Positions 1-7,949 of a stretch of DNA of 36,432 nt are shown here, in pieces (position 1 is the first letter of the stretch; the number at the start of each line of letters is the position of its first letter). Made by a program: the position numbers and the translations under genes. The notes under the pieces are model-generated. The model was not told where the DNA came from, made no database searches, and worked only from the letters and a program-made list of their open reading frames with translations. The stretch is from Desulfurivibrio sp. (GTDB taxonomy: Bacteria; Desulfobacterota; Desulfobulbia; Desulfobulbales; Desulfurivibrionaceae): positions 1 through 36,432 of the forward strand of contig VMSS01000227.1 in the NCBI GenBank assembly GCA_013791995.1, in the 5' to 3' direction.

Positions 1-1
1 C

Positions 2-1003
2 GGCTTGATTGGCGGCTTGCTCTCCGGCTTCATCGGCTCAGGCGGCGCTTTTGTCATGACCCCGGCCATGATGTCTCTGGGCGTCCCCGGCGCAGTGGCA
101 GTAGCCAGTAACATGTGTCACAAATTCCCCAAGGCCATGATCGGCGCTTACAAACGCTGGAAATACGGCCAGGCAGACATCAAGCTCGGTCTGGTCATGG
201 CCGTGACCGCCATCATCGGCGTGCAGATCGGTATCACGATCCAAAAATACATCATGAACTCTTTTGGCAACGCAGGTTCCAACCTTTATGTCTCCACAGT
301 TTTCATGATTGTTCTCGTTTTTGTCGGCGGCTATGTGTTCTATGATGCTTTGAAACTCGCCAGGGGCGACGGGAAAGAGACCGTGAGCAAGTTGGCCCTG
401 CGCATGCAGAAAATTCAGCTCGCACCCATGATGCATTTCAAAACAGCTAAAGTGACCATCTCAGCCTGGATCACCATCCCGGTCGGTCTGCTTACCGGCA
501 TGCTCGCAGCCACCATCGCAGTGGGCGGCTTCATCGGCGTTCCCGGCATGATCTATGTGGTTGGTGCTTCCGCCGTTGTAGCCAGCGCCACCGAGTTGAT
601 CATCGCCTTTGTTATGGGCGCCTGGGGTTCCGTACAGTGGGGTCTCTCCGGTCTTATCGATATCCGGCTCTCCCTGCTGCTCCTGGCCACCTCCCTCATC
701 GGCGTACAGCTCGGCGCCCTGGGAACCACCTATGTTAAGGACTACATCATCAAGGTGGTCATGGCCACCACCATGCTCATCGTCGCGGTCAGCCGTGGCG
801 CCAAAATCCCCGGCTACTTGGCCGACCTTGACCTGATGACCCCGATGAACGCTCCCATGCACGCTCTGCTTGAAGGCGTCAGCTTCTGGGCCTTGGTTCT
901 CGCCCTCGGTTCCGCCGGTCTCATCATCACCGTGGCCATGGTCAAGGGAATGAGTGCCGACCGCCAGAGCAAAAAAGTCTTTGCCGGAGTAAGCAATGGC
1001 TAA
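2..1003 (+). CDS. Sulfite exporter TauE/SafE-type permease, 5' end missing
   Basis: Polytopic inner-membrane protein of the TauE/SafE family, whose members export sulfite, sulfoacetate or related organosulfur anions. The visible part has about eight hydrophobic segments and the family's repeated Gly-rich signature, seen near the N-terminus (GFIGSGGAF) and again mid-protein (ATIAVGGFIGVPGM), as expected for the internal duplication. The frame is open to the left edge, and the TTG at 5 is only the first possible start inside the window. Reading begins inside the first Gly-rich repeat, so an N-terminal segment lies outside. Its stop overlaps the start of the next gene by 8 bp (ATGGCTAA), so the two are co-translated. 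The substrate cannot be read from sequence; an inorganic sulfur anion is an inference from family and probable host. Confidence 0.85.
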   Translation, partial: GLIGGLLSGFIGSGGAFVMTPAMMSLGVPGAVAVASNMCHKFPKAMIGAYKRWKYGQADIKLGLVMAVTAIIGVQIGITIQKYIMNSFGNAGSNLYVSTVFMIVLVFVGGYVFYDALKLARGDGKETVSKLALRMQKIQLAPMMHFKTAKVTISAWITIPVGLLTGMLAATIAVGGFIGVPGMIYVVGASAVVASATELIIAFVMGAWGSVQWGLSGLIDIRLSLLLLATSLIGVQLGALGTTYVKDYIIKVVMATTMLIVAVSRGAKIPGYLADLDLMTPMNAPMHALLEGVSFWALVLALGSAGLIITVAMVKGMSADRQSKKVFAGVSNG

Positions 1004-1850
1004 ATACCGAAAGATCCTCGTTGCCTACGATGGTTCTCGGTCGGCCAAAAACGCTCTCTCCCTGGCAAGCCAGCTTGCCAGGGAGGATAAAAGCTGGATC
1101 AAGGTTCTGGCCGTTGTTCCCCCCTACCATGGGGATCTGGAACTCCTCGGGGTAGCGGATATCAAGGCAACCATTGCCGGCTCCGGCCAGAAATTACTGG
1201 TCGAGGCCAAGCAAATCGCGGATCGAGAGGAAGTCCACATCCTTACCAACTTGGAACAGGGTGAGGCCTACGAGCAGATCGTCCATGTGGCGGAAGAGGA
1301 AAACTGCGATCTCATTGTCATGGGCCGCAAGGGCCAAGGCAAACTGGAGCGGGAACTCATGGGCAGCGTCACCGCCCGGGTTATCGGGCATACCCGCAAG
1401 GATATTCTGGTGATCCCGGAAACCGCCAAGCTTTCCTGGCAAAACATCCTGCTGGCCACGGACGGTTCAACCTGTTGCGACAACGCCTTGGCCCGCGCTT
1501 TGGAAATAGCGCAGGAACGAGCAGCAAAGCTCAACGCTGTTTCCGTAGTCTACAGCAATGACGAGTTTTACGCCCTCGGCCAGGACGTGGTGAATGAATT
1601 ATACCAGAATGCAGACAAGGTTTTGGATAAGGTCAGAAAATGGGGTGGGGATCTCGGAGTGCAAACGGAACTGTTCGTACGGGATGGCGACCCCCATCAG
1701 GCTATCACCGATCTGGCAACAGAAATCTCCGCCAGCCTTATCGTCATGGGTTCCCATGGCCGAAAAGGCTTGACCAGATTCCTTATGGGAAGCGTCACGG
1801 AAAGGGTCATCGGCTATGCAGACTGTCCGGTTCTGGTTTGCCACCTGTAG
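996..1850 (+). CDS. Universal stress protein with two tandem Usp domains
   Basis: Cytoplasmic UspA-family protein of 284 residues, made of two Usp domains of about 140 residues each. Each domain starts with a typical beta strand (KILVAYDGS and NILLATDGS) and ends with the ATP-binding pattern G-2x-G-9x-G-S (GRKGQGKLERELMGS; GSHGRKGLTRFLMGS), so both look able to bind ATP. The start ATG lies inside the end of the upstream permease gene, which indicates one operon. A TauE/SafE permease followed by a Usp protein suggests the stress protein senses or modulates the transporter, but that is inference. A strong intrinsic terminator follows 35 bp after the stop. Confidence 0.93.
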   Translation: MAKYRKILVAYDGSRSAKNALSLASQLAREDKSWIKVLAVVPPYHGDLELLGVADIKATIAGSGQKLLVEAKQIADREEVHILTNLEQGEAYEQIVHVAEEENCDLIVMGRKGQGKLERELMGSVTARVIGHTRKDILVIPETAKLSWQNILLATDGSTCCDNALARALEIAQERAAKLNAVSVVYSNDEFYALGQDVVNELYQNADKVLDKVRKWGGDLGVQTELFVRDGDPHQAITDLATEISASLIVMGSHGRKGLTRFLMGSVTERVIGYADCPVLVCHL

Positions 1851-1885
1851 TCGCAAGATTTACTCAAAAAATATCATGTTTCCGA

Positions 1886-1916
1886 CAGGCGCTCAGATGA
1901 GCGCCTGTTTTTTTTT
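1886..1916 (+). terminator. Rho-independent terminator after the permease-usp operon
   Basis: Perfect 10-bp inverted repeat (CAGGCGCTCA, 2-nt spacer, TGAGCGCCTG) followed by nine T residues. It closes the TauE/Usp operon. Confidence 0.93.
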
Positions 1917-1958
1917 GGATTAGGGGAAGGAGGAACGCATCGCCGTAATCCAAAAGCT

Positions 1959-2108
1959 GTAAGCGATTACAGGGTACGGAAGAACCCTGTGAGCAGGTAA
2001 GCGACCGGAAGGGAGACACTCCGGATAACCAGAAGCAAACAGGTCGATAACAACCAAGCGATCGGTAGCGAGACTGCGAAGCAGATGCCGTGCCCTGTGA
2101 TCGCTTGC
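1959..2108 (+). repeat. Interspersed structured element, copy R1 (terminal inverted repeats)
   Basis: A 150-bp element bounded by 21-nt arms. The left arm begins GTAAGCGATTACAGGG and the right arm ends CCCTGTGATCGCTTGC. They match at 18 of 21 positions, and all three mismatches would be G-U pairs in RNA. The 3' half (GGTCGATAACAACCAAGCG, then AGCGAGACTGCGAAGCAGAT at 2067-2086) is nearly the same as that of copy R2 at 22665-22799. The element ends 47 bp before the radical SAM start codon. The rest of the 305-bp gap from 1851 holds the terminator and nothing else I recognise. Confidence 0.8.
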
Positions 2109-2155
2109 TGCATTGACCATGGCATTCCCGCATACTTTCGGGTATCTTCACCCCC

Positions 2156-3661
2156 ATGCTTCTTATCCATCCCCCAGCCGCCAAGGGTTGCGAACCCCCT
2201 GCCGGGATTGCCCGCCTGGCCGGAACCCTTCGGGGTCATGGCCTGGACTGCACCCTGCTGGACGCCAACCTCGAAGGCCAGATGTTCCTGTTCGCCGCCC
2301 CGAACCTCGGCACGGATACCTGGAGCCTCCGGGCGGGCAGAAATCTCTCCGATAATCTGGCGGCCTTGCGTACCCGTGCGCTGTACCAAAACCCTTCCCG
2401 CTACCGCCGGGCAGTGGCGGACGTCAACCGGGTGCTTGAGCAAACCGGTCGGAAACACCATCTCTCCCTCAGCCTCGCAAACTATCAGGACAAGAACCTC
2501 TCTCCCTTGAAAAGCACGGATCTTCTCCGGGCTGCGGAACATTACGAAGCAAACATCTTTTCCCCATACTTCACGAACCGGCTCCCCAGTCTTATCGAAG
2601 AAACCCGCCCCACTCTCATTGGCATCTCCTTAAACTACTTAAGCCAGGCCACCACTACCTTTGCCATGGTCGGCTTCCTTAAGAAGCACTATCCCGGGCT
2701 GCCGGTTGTGCTGGGGGGCGGGCTGATCACCTCCTGGCTGCGCAACCCGGATTTTCGCAACCCCTTTGCAGGGTTGATCGACCATTGCCTTGCCGGGCCC
2801 GGAGAAGAACCGCTGGTCAAACTTCTTTCCGGTAATTTTTCCCCTCGCCACCATACGCCTTCCTACCTCGGTCTGCCACTGGCCGATTATCTGGCACCGG
2901 GCCTGATTTTACCTTACGCCGCCTCTTCTGGGTGCTACTGGAACAACTGCCTGTTTTGCCCGGAAAAGGCCGAGGGCAACCCGTACATCCAGATTCCTCC
3001 GGCCACGGTGCTGGCAGATATCGCCAGCCTGAAAGCTGCCACCTGCCCCAGCCTGCTCCATTTCCTCGACAACGCGGTGAGCCCTGCTTTAATGCAGGCC
3101 TTAGCCGCGGAACCGCCGGGAATGGACTGGTATGGTTTTGCCCGGATCAGCCCACAGCTGGCCGATCTTGATTTCTGCCATGCCCTGCGCCAATCCGGAT
3201 GCCGAATGCTGAAGCTGGGCCTTGAATCGGGCGACCAGACCGTGCTGGACGCCATGAACAAGGGGCAGGATCTGGCCTTGATCGAAAAGGCGCTCAATAA
3301 TTTGGCTGCGGCCGGGATCGCCACCTATATCTACCTGCTCTTTGGCACCCCATCGGAATCACTTGCCGAAGCGCGCCGAACCTTGGACTTCGTGGCTCGG
3401 CACCATGAATCCATCACCTTTCTCAATCTGGCCGTGTTCAACATGCCCCTCGGCAGTCCGGAAGCTTCCTCCGTGGTGCGCAACGAGTTTTACGGAGGCG
3501 ACCTTTCCCTGTACACCGACTTCGAACACCCACGGGGATGGTCCCGCAAGGAAATCAGGAGGTTCCTCGACCAGGAATTCAAACGCAACCCTGCCATTGC
3601 CCGGATTCTCCATCGCGATCCGGTGCTTTTCACTTCCAACCATGCCGCTTTTTTCTGCTGA
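2156..3661 (+). CDS. B12-binding-type radical SAM protein
   Basis: Cytoplasmic protein of 501 residues. The N-terminus (MLLIHPPAAKGCEPPAGIARLA, roughly residues 1-45) resembles the opening of cobalamin-binding radical SAM proteins, and a Rossmann-like stretch (LPVVLGGG) follows near residue 185. The radical SAM core begins around residue 260 with SSGCYWNNCLFC, giving a CX4CX2C cluster motif instead of the usual CX3CX2C; LKLGLESGDQTVLDAMNKG is a typical downstream core motif. The ATG is chosen because it opens directly into the conserved N-terminus, although the Shine-Dalgarno is weak. No maturation substrate or partner lies next to it; element R1 sits just upstream and a Usp gene follows. The reaction is unknown: methylation, ring rearrangement and other B12/SAM chemistry are all possible. 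Confidence 0.85.
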   Translation: MLLIHPPAAKGCEPPAGIARLAGTLRGHGLDCTLLDANLEGQMFLFAAPNLGTDTWSLRAGRNLSDNLAALRTRALYQNPSRYRRAVADVNRVLEQTGRKHHLSLSLANYQDKNLSPLKSTDLLRAAEHYEANIFSPYFTNRLPSLIEETRPTLIGISLNYLSQATTTFAMVGFLKKHYPGLPVVLGGGLITSWLRNPDFRNPFAGLIDHCLAGPGEEPLVKLLSGNFSPRHHTPSYLGLPLADYLAPGLILPYAASSGCYWNNCLFCPEKAEGNPYIQIPPATVLADIASLKAATCPSLLHFLDNAVSPALMQALAAEPPGMDWYGFARISPQLADLDFCHALRQSGCRMLKLGLESGDQTVLDAMNKGQDLALIEKALNNLAAAGIATYIYLLFGTPSESLAEARRTLDFVARHHESITFLNLAVFNMPLGSPEASSVVRNEFYGGDLSLYTDFEHPRGWSRKEIRRFLDQEFKRNPAIARILHRDPVLFTSNHAAFFC

Positions 3662-3817
3662 AATGTAAAAAACCACCGGACCGCCACTCTTTTGCCCTAT
3701 TTTTCTTTTGACAAAATCTCTGGCGAGTACTGATAATGACAAGAAGATATCGGCCTTACCAGCCGGACTCAACACCGCTGCCGGTCCTGCTGGCAAACAT
3801 CCGAGAGGGAGGGTTCC

Positions 3818-4240
3818 ATGTATAAAAAAATCATGGTTGGCTATGACGGCACACCATTCAGTGATTGTGCGTTGAAAGAGGCGATTGCCCTGGCAAAGAA
3901 ATCAGGCGCTAAACTCCTGCTGGTATCCGCCCCGGAGATCAATGTCGACCCCCATTCCCTGGCCCCCGGCGCAACCGATTTTATAAAAAAAGATGCCCGC
4001 GCCGCTCTGGATCAGGCTGCGGCAAGGGTGAAAAAAGCCGGGCTCAGCTGTGAAACAAAGATCGTCATCTCAACCTCTACCCGGGAAGCGCTGGTGGAAA
4101 CAGCCCAAAAAAAGAAGATCAACCTGATCGTCCTCGGCACCCATGGCCGCACCGGACTCAGACGGTTGCTCATGGGCAGCACTACGGCAGGAGTCATCGG
4201 ACATGCGCCCTGCACCGTGCTGGTGGTGCCCTGCCCATAA
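3818..4240 (+). CDS. Universal stress protein, single Usp domain
   Basis: Cytoplasmic 140-residue UspA-family protein, the usual length for one domain. It opens with KKIMVGYDGT and carries the ATP-binding motif GTHGRTGLRRLLMGST (G-2x-G-9x-G-S/T) near residue 108, then the closing strand CTVLVVP. A clear Shine-Dalgarno (GAGAGGGAGG) precedes the ATG. It appears monocistronic: 156 bp separate it from the radical SAM gene, and it converges on nikO with an 18-bp gap. Its specific stress role cannot be deduced. Confidence 0.93.
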   Translation: MYKKIMVGYDGTPFSDCALKEAIALAKKSGAKLLLVSAPEINVDPHSLAPGATDFIKKDARAALDQAAARVKKAGLSCETKIVISTSTREALVETAQKKKINLIVLGTHGRTGLRRLLMGSTTAGVIGHAPCTVLVVPCP

Positions 4241-4258
4241 ACTCCTTTCCTGGGACGG

Positions 4259-5008
4259 TTACCGCCCGCAGACCGGGCAGCCCTGCATGGCAAATGGCTT
4301 TTCCAGCCGGCAGGAACGAAGCAGCGCTTCGTCTTGAAAAATATCCAGGGTGGAACCATCGGCCCTGACCTCCCCCTCGTGGAGGACGATGGTCCGTTCA
4401 CACAATTCCAAAACCATGTCCAGATCATGACTGGTAAAAATTCTGGTGTGATGGAAGTCTTTTAAAAGCGCCATGAGCTGCCGCCGGGCAAAGGGATCAA
4501 GTCCGCTGGTCGGCTCATCCATGACCAGAATATCCGGCGACATGGCCAGCACCGTGGCGATGGCCACCCTCTTTTTTTCCCCGCCTGAAAGCCGGTAAGG
4601 CGGCTTGTCGCGCAGATGCCCCGCCCCGACCCGACTTAAGGCATCGTCCACCCGCTCTTCCACTTCAGCCCCGGTCAATCCCAGATTCAAGGGACCAAAA
4701 GCCACATCGTCAAAAACCGTGGGCATGAACAACTGGTCGTCTGGATCCTGAAAAACCATGCCCACCGTCCGCCGGATCTCAGGCAGAGTGGATTTGTTCA
4801 ACGGGAAATCTCCGATGCGGATCGCACCTTCATTGGTGGAGAGATACCCGTTCAGATGCAAGAGCAAGGTGGATTTCCCCGCGCCGTTGGCGCCGATAAT
4901 CGCCACTGATTCGCCATGGGTGATCCGGAAAGAAACGCTCCGCAGAGCCTCGGTTCCGTCGGGATAGACATGACGCAGATTCTTAACCTCGACGATATGA
5001 TGGCTCAT
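4259..5008 (-). CDS. nikO: Nickel (cobalt) ECF transporter ATPase, NikO/CbiO type
   Basis: ATP-binding subunit of an energy-coupling-factor metal importer, working at the cytoplasmic face with NikQ and NikM. The 249-residue protein has Walker A (GANGAGKST), a Q-loop (VFQDPDDQLF, typical of the CbiO/EcfA group), the ABC signature LSGGEKKR, Walker B (ILVMDEPTSGLDP) and the switch histidine (TSHD). The ORF track extends upstream, but the ATG at 5008 is chosen: it overlaps the nikQ stop as ATGA and follows a G-rich Shine-Dalgarno. The tail ends with CPVCGR, an extra Cys pair that might touch metal. It is the last gene of nikM-nikQ-nikO. Nickel is preferred over cobalt because nikR lies alongside. 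Confidence 0.92.
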   Translation of the reverse strand: MSHHIVEVKNLRHVYPDGTEALRSVSFRITHGESVAIIGANGAGKSTLLLHLNGYLSTNEGAIRIGDFPLNKSTLPEIRRTVGMVFQDPDDQLFMPTVFDDVAFGPLNLGLTGAEVEERVDDALSRVGAGHLRDKPPYRLSGGEKKRVAIATVLAMSPDILVMDEPTSGLDPFARRQLMALLKDFHHTRIFTSHDLDMVLELCERTIVLHEGEVRADGSTLDIFQDEALLRSCRLEKPFAMQGCPVCGR

Positions 5009-5817
5009 CCAGCCCCCCCTGTAACGATCATTCCCAAAAGTTGGGAAACATTGACCAGACGAAAAAGAAGAAACAGACCCGACCAACCCGCAAGAAAAAG
5101 AAACTCCCTGGCACCGAATCGGGTTGTCCGGCGTGGGTGGAATTCTCCGGTAAACCCCCTGGCCAGCATGGCAAGGTGAATCCGCTCCGCCCGCAACCAG
5201 GTTCGCAGCAGGAGATGACTTATCAACGGGCCGTAGGAACGCAGCCCCAACCCTTTGCCGCCAAAAGCACGAAGCTCGCGGGCCCGCGCCGTCCGTGAAC
5301 CTTCTTCGGTGAGCACAAAAAGATATCGGTACAGGAAAAGAAGCTGCACGGTGAATACTCGGGGCATTCCCAGCTGATCAAGAGCCTGGCAGATCGCCGG
5401 AAATCCCGTTACGCCAACGAGGATGAGGGCGGCTCCGACAGTGAGCGTCGCCCGAACCATAATGGAGGCGAAGGAAATCCAGCCTCCGCTGATGCCGACG
5501 GGGCCGAGGCGGACCAGCACCGTTTGGTCGAAAAGAGGATTGAACATGCCCACCATCAGGGCAAAGGGAAGAACAACCACGATTTTTCCGGCAATATGGC
5601 GTGTCGGCAGGTTGCCGAGCGCCATGATCACTGCCGGATACAGAAAAAACGGAAACAGGGCGGTCAGTTCGTATTTGCCCTGGGAAACCACAGCCAGAAT
5701 AAAGACCAGCGTCACCAATACCTTGGCCCTGGCATCAAGCCGGTGCACAACTGTATCTGCAGTGGCCATCAGGTCAAGTTGCCTGAAGTCCTTAACCGCT
5801 CCACCGATGGACGCCAT
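5005..5817 (-). CDS. nikQ: Nickel (cobalt) ECF transporter transmembrane subunit, NikQ/CbiQ type
   Basis: Inner-membrane coupling subunit (270 residues) that links the NikO ATPase to the substrate-specific NikM protein. The N-terminal LDARAKVLVTLVFI is typical of the CbiQ/EcfT family, several membrane segments follow, and the C-terminal part (AEEGSRTARARELRAFGG-like stretch with Ala-Arg-rich coupling helices, and LLLRTWLRAERIHLAMLARG) matches the family's ATPase-contact region. The start has a good Shine-Dalgarno (GGGGGAG). It overlaps nikO by 4 bp and follows nikM after 84 bp, indicating one operon. Confidence 0.92.
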   Translation of the reverse strand: MASIGGAVKDFRQLDLMATADTVVHRLDARAKVLVTLVFILAVVSQGKYELTALFPFFLYPAVIMALGNLPTRHIAGKIVVVLPFALMVGMFNPLFDQTVLVRLGPVGISGGWISFASIMVRATLTVGAALILVGVTGFPAICQALDQLGMPRVFTVQLLFLYRYLFVLTEEGSRTARARELRAFGGKGLGLRSYGPLISHLLLRTWLRAERIHLAMLARGFTGEFHPRRTTRFGAREFLFLAGWSGLFLLFRLVNVSQLLGMIVTGGAG

Positions 5818-5901
5818 TCGGCTCCCCCCAAAACTAAATGAAGGGAAGAGGCATCACGCCTCCTCCCCCTGATCAGACGATGTCCTAACTTTCCTGCCGC
5901 G

Positions 5902-6924
5902 TCAGGTTACTCGGCCCTGTTTTCTTAAAAAAACCCCGCTCAAAAAGGCAATGACAAGGGTCAACAAACCGCCGACAATTCCCGCAACGCTGACGCCCAG
6001 AGAACTTTCCTGCCCGATTCCGTTTTCCGATTGTTGCCCTGATTGCTTAAACGTATAATCCGGCAGAAAGGCGATGGATTCCTGCACCGATGCGAGCCGG
6101 GCATGCAGCTCATCCTGTGAAACGCCGAGCTCTTCAGCGCCGGTGACCTTGGCAATGGCCCATTCCAGTCCATCCGGTTTTTCAGAGGCAAACCAGGAAA
6201 CAAATCCTCCGGTCAACAGGGCCGCAACGAGAAAAGCCCCCAGGACGTTGCGCAACGGGGTTCTGCCCAGGAGGCGAGTTTCCTGTACCCCACGGATAAT
6301 TTCCGGGCGGGCTTGGTACACAAAAGAAATCACTGCACCGGTCACCAGTCCCTCGACCACTCCGATGGCCAAATGAATCGGCTGCATAAGGGCGGCGAAT
6401 GCTGCAAACGGCAGCTCGGAAATACCCGAGGCCACCGTCTGGAGGACCACACCAAACGCTCCCATCTGGAGGCCGATGATGGCGGCAACCATGGCGGCTG
6501 CGGGTTTCCGGGCCTTACCCGGAGTGCTGCCGACCAAGGGTTTATACACCAAGGGATAGGCAATAAACGCCGGCAAAAATCCGAGGTTGAAAATATTGCA
6601 GCCCAAGGCCAACAGTCCTCCGTCGGCGAAAAACAGCGCCTGCACCACAAGCACCGAGGAAATGGTGATGAACGCCGCGGAAGGCCCGAGTAAAATCGCA
6701 AGAAGAAGGGTACCGCCGAGATGACCGCTGGAACCGGTGGCCGGGATGGTGAAATTGATCATCTGCGCGGCAAAGATAAAAGCGCCCAGAACACCCATGA
6801 GCGGCGCCTTGCCTTCATCCATTTCTTTGCGCAGTTTTCCGGAACAGTATATGATGGCGCCAGCGGAAGCGGCCCACATGGTCCCGCCGACTGCGGGCGA
6901 CAGCAATGCGTCTGCCATGTGCAT
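5902..6924 (-). CDS. nikM: Nickel (cobalt) ECF transporter substrate-binding protein NikM with fused PDGLE domain
   Basis: Membrane S-component that captures the metal ion. The 340-residue protein opens with MHMADALLSPAVGG; a Met-His N-terminus supplies metal ligands in this family. A CbiM/NikM membrane core fills roughly residues 1-215. The C-terminal part (about 220-340) starts with a membrane segment, carries the PDGLEWA motif of the PDGLE/NikN-like domain and ends in another membrane segment, so the NikN function is fused on. The ORF track runs to 7047, but the ATG at 6924 is preferred: it has AAGGAG upstream and begins at the required MHMADA. The adjacent nikR argues for nickel rather than cobalt. 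Confidence 0.93.
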   Translation of the reverse strand: MHMADALLSPAVGGTMWAASAGAIIYCSGKLRKEMDEGKAPLMGVLGAFIFAAQMINFTIPATGSSGHLGGTLLLAILLGPSAAFITISSVLVVQALFFADGGLLALGCNIFNLGFLPAFIAYPLVYKPLVGSTPGKARKPAAAMVAAIIGLQMGAFGVVLQTVASGISELPFAAFAALMQPIHLAIGVVEGLVTGAVISFVYQARPEIIRGVQETRLLGRTPLRNVLGAFLVAALLTGGFVSWFASEKPDGLEWAIAKVTGAEELGVSQDELHARLASVQESIAFLPDYTFKQSGQQSENGIGQESSLGVSVAGIVGGLLTLVIAFLSGVFLRKQGRVT

Positions 6925-6983
6925 GGTGTTTTCTCCTTGGTGGGGTCGTGTAGCCACCCTTCGGTAGCACGGATTTTTTTTAG

Positions 6984-7023
6984 GTGACACGTATTCAGTA
7001 CAATATTTCAAAATAGGTGTCAA
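6984..7023 (-). promoter_or_regulatory. Candidate nikM promoter inside an inverted repeat (possible NikR site)
   Basis: On the minus strand, GTTGACAC and GTGTCACC form an inverted repeat (7 of 8 matching) 26 nt apart. The first arm holds a perfect -35 hexamer TTGACA, and TACTGA lies 17 nt downstream as a poor -10. The position upstream of nikM, divergent from nikR, suggests a metal-responsive operator. The spacing is longer than in known NikR operators, so this is only a candidate. Confidence 0.33.
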
Positions 7024-7064
7024 CGCATTTTGGTGTATGTTTTTCACTTGTTATTGTTACCAGC

Positions 7065-7142
7065 GGTGCATCTCCGCACAGAAAGGGGCAGCATCACTGT
7101 ATCTCAGCGCAATGCGGAGGCAAGCGGAGCAGAAGATGCTCC
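7065..7142. repeat. Structured non-coding segment between nikM and nikR
   Basis: Two nested inverted repeats, GGTGCATC/GATGCTCC (one mismatch) and TCCGCA/TGCGGA, enclose about 34 nt. The 3' part (GGCAAGCGGAGCAGAAGATG) faintly resembles the core of elements R1-R3. It may be a decayed copy or an unrelated leader structure. I see no ORF with a credible start in the 472-bp gap from 6925 to 7396. Confidence 0.35.
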
Positions 7143-7247
7143 GATCCGATATTTACAGGCAGTTTGCAGGTACAATAGTCTCCGGCCCCCAGACGGGATG
7201 ACGATTTGATGCAAGCCTGAGGACACTGATGGAGTCATAACAACGGC

Positions 7248-7319
7248 CTTCGACAAGCTCAGGCCGAACGGATGTTTCCTTAACATCTCGATATTCCGTT
7301 CGTGCTGAGCCTGTCGAAG
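7248..7319. repeat. Inverted pair of CTTCGACAGGCTCAG-type repeats
   Basis: The left unit CTTCGACAAGCTCAGG and right unit CTGAGCCTGTCGAAG lie head to head about 22 nt apart and can form a long hairpin (22 of 25 matched). It is the same REP-like repeat as at 13851-13923 and 18259-18284. It sits 78 bp before nikR. Confidence 0.8.
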
Positions 7320-7396
7320 CACCTGCTTGAAGCAAGGTCCGAAGTGTCGAGTCAAACAGCACTGATCTTTTACGTTTTTTTACAAGGAGAAGCTCT

Positions 7397-7822
7397 ATGG
7401 GAAAAACCATCCGGTTCGGAATCTCGCTCGATGAAAAACTGCTGGAAAGCTATGACCAACTCATCGAAGCCAAAGGCTACATGAATCGCTCCGAAGCGAT
7501 CCGCGACCTAATCCGCTCTTCGCTGGTAGAGGAGAAATGGGACACCGGAGACACGGATGCGGAAATGGTCGGCACCGTCACTCTGGTGTACAACCACCAT
7601 GTCCGCGATCTTTCCGACAAGCTCACCGAACACCAGCACGCCCACCACGACCGGGTTATCTCGGCGCTCCATGTGCATCTCGACGCGCATAACTGCCTTG
7701 AGGTCCTGGTGGTGCGAGGGCCGGTCGGGGAAGTAAAACGAATAGCCAGCGAACTCATTGGGGTGAAAGGGGTCAAACATGGCCAGTTGGTCATGACCAC
7801 CACCGGTCAGGAACTCCATTAA
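7397..7822 (+). CDS. nikR: Nickel-responsive transcriptional regulator NikR
   Basis: Cytoplasmic DNA-binding protein of 141 residues, the normal NikR length. An N-terminal ribbon-helix-helix ([19 protein letters not shown], then [12 protein letters not shown]) is followed by a C-terminal ACT-like nickel-binding domain. The high-affinity Ni ligands are visible in [20 protein letters not shown], matching the His, His-x-His and Cys positions of the family. A strong Shine-Dalgarno (AAGGAGA) precedes the ATG. It diverges from nikMQO, which it probably represses when nickel is sufficient; that target is inferred from position. No nickel enzyme gene lies in the window. Confidence 0.96.
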   Translation: MGKTIRFGISLDEKLLESYDQLIEAKGYMNRSEAIRDLIRSSLVEEKWDTGDTDAEMVGTVTLVYNHHVRDLSDKLTEHQHAHHDRVISALHVHLDAHNCLEVLVVRGPVGEVKRIASELIGVKGVKHGQLVMTTTGQELH

Positions 7823-7949
7823 ATCTTTGCGCCATCAGGGCCAAGACTGCTCGGAAAGTTACGAAGCCGGCTTGACAGGTTTTGTCACGCTGTTATATCC
7901 TGATACACTGAAGTAGCAGCAGTCCAAATATTCCAGCCAGGAAGCCTTC

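Noticed and set aside
3650-3700. Selenocysteine read-through of the radical SAM stop (Cys-TGA)
   Set aside because: The frame after TGA has no family-like sequence and no convincing SECIS hairpin directly follows.
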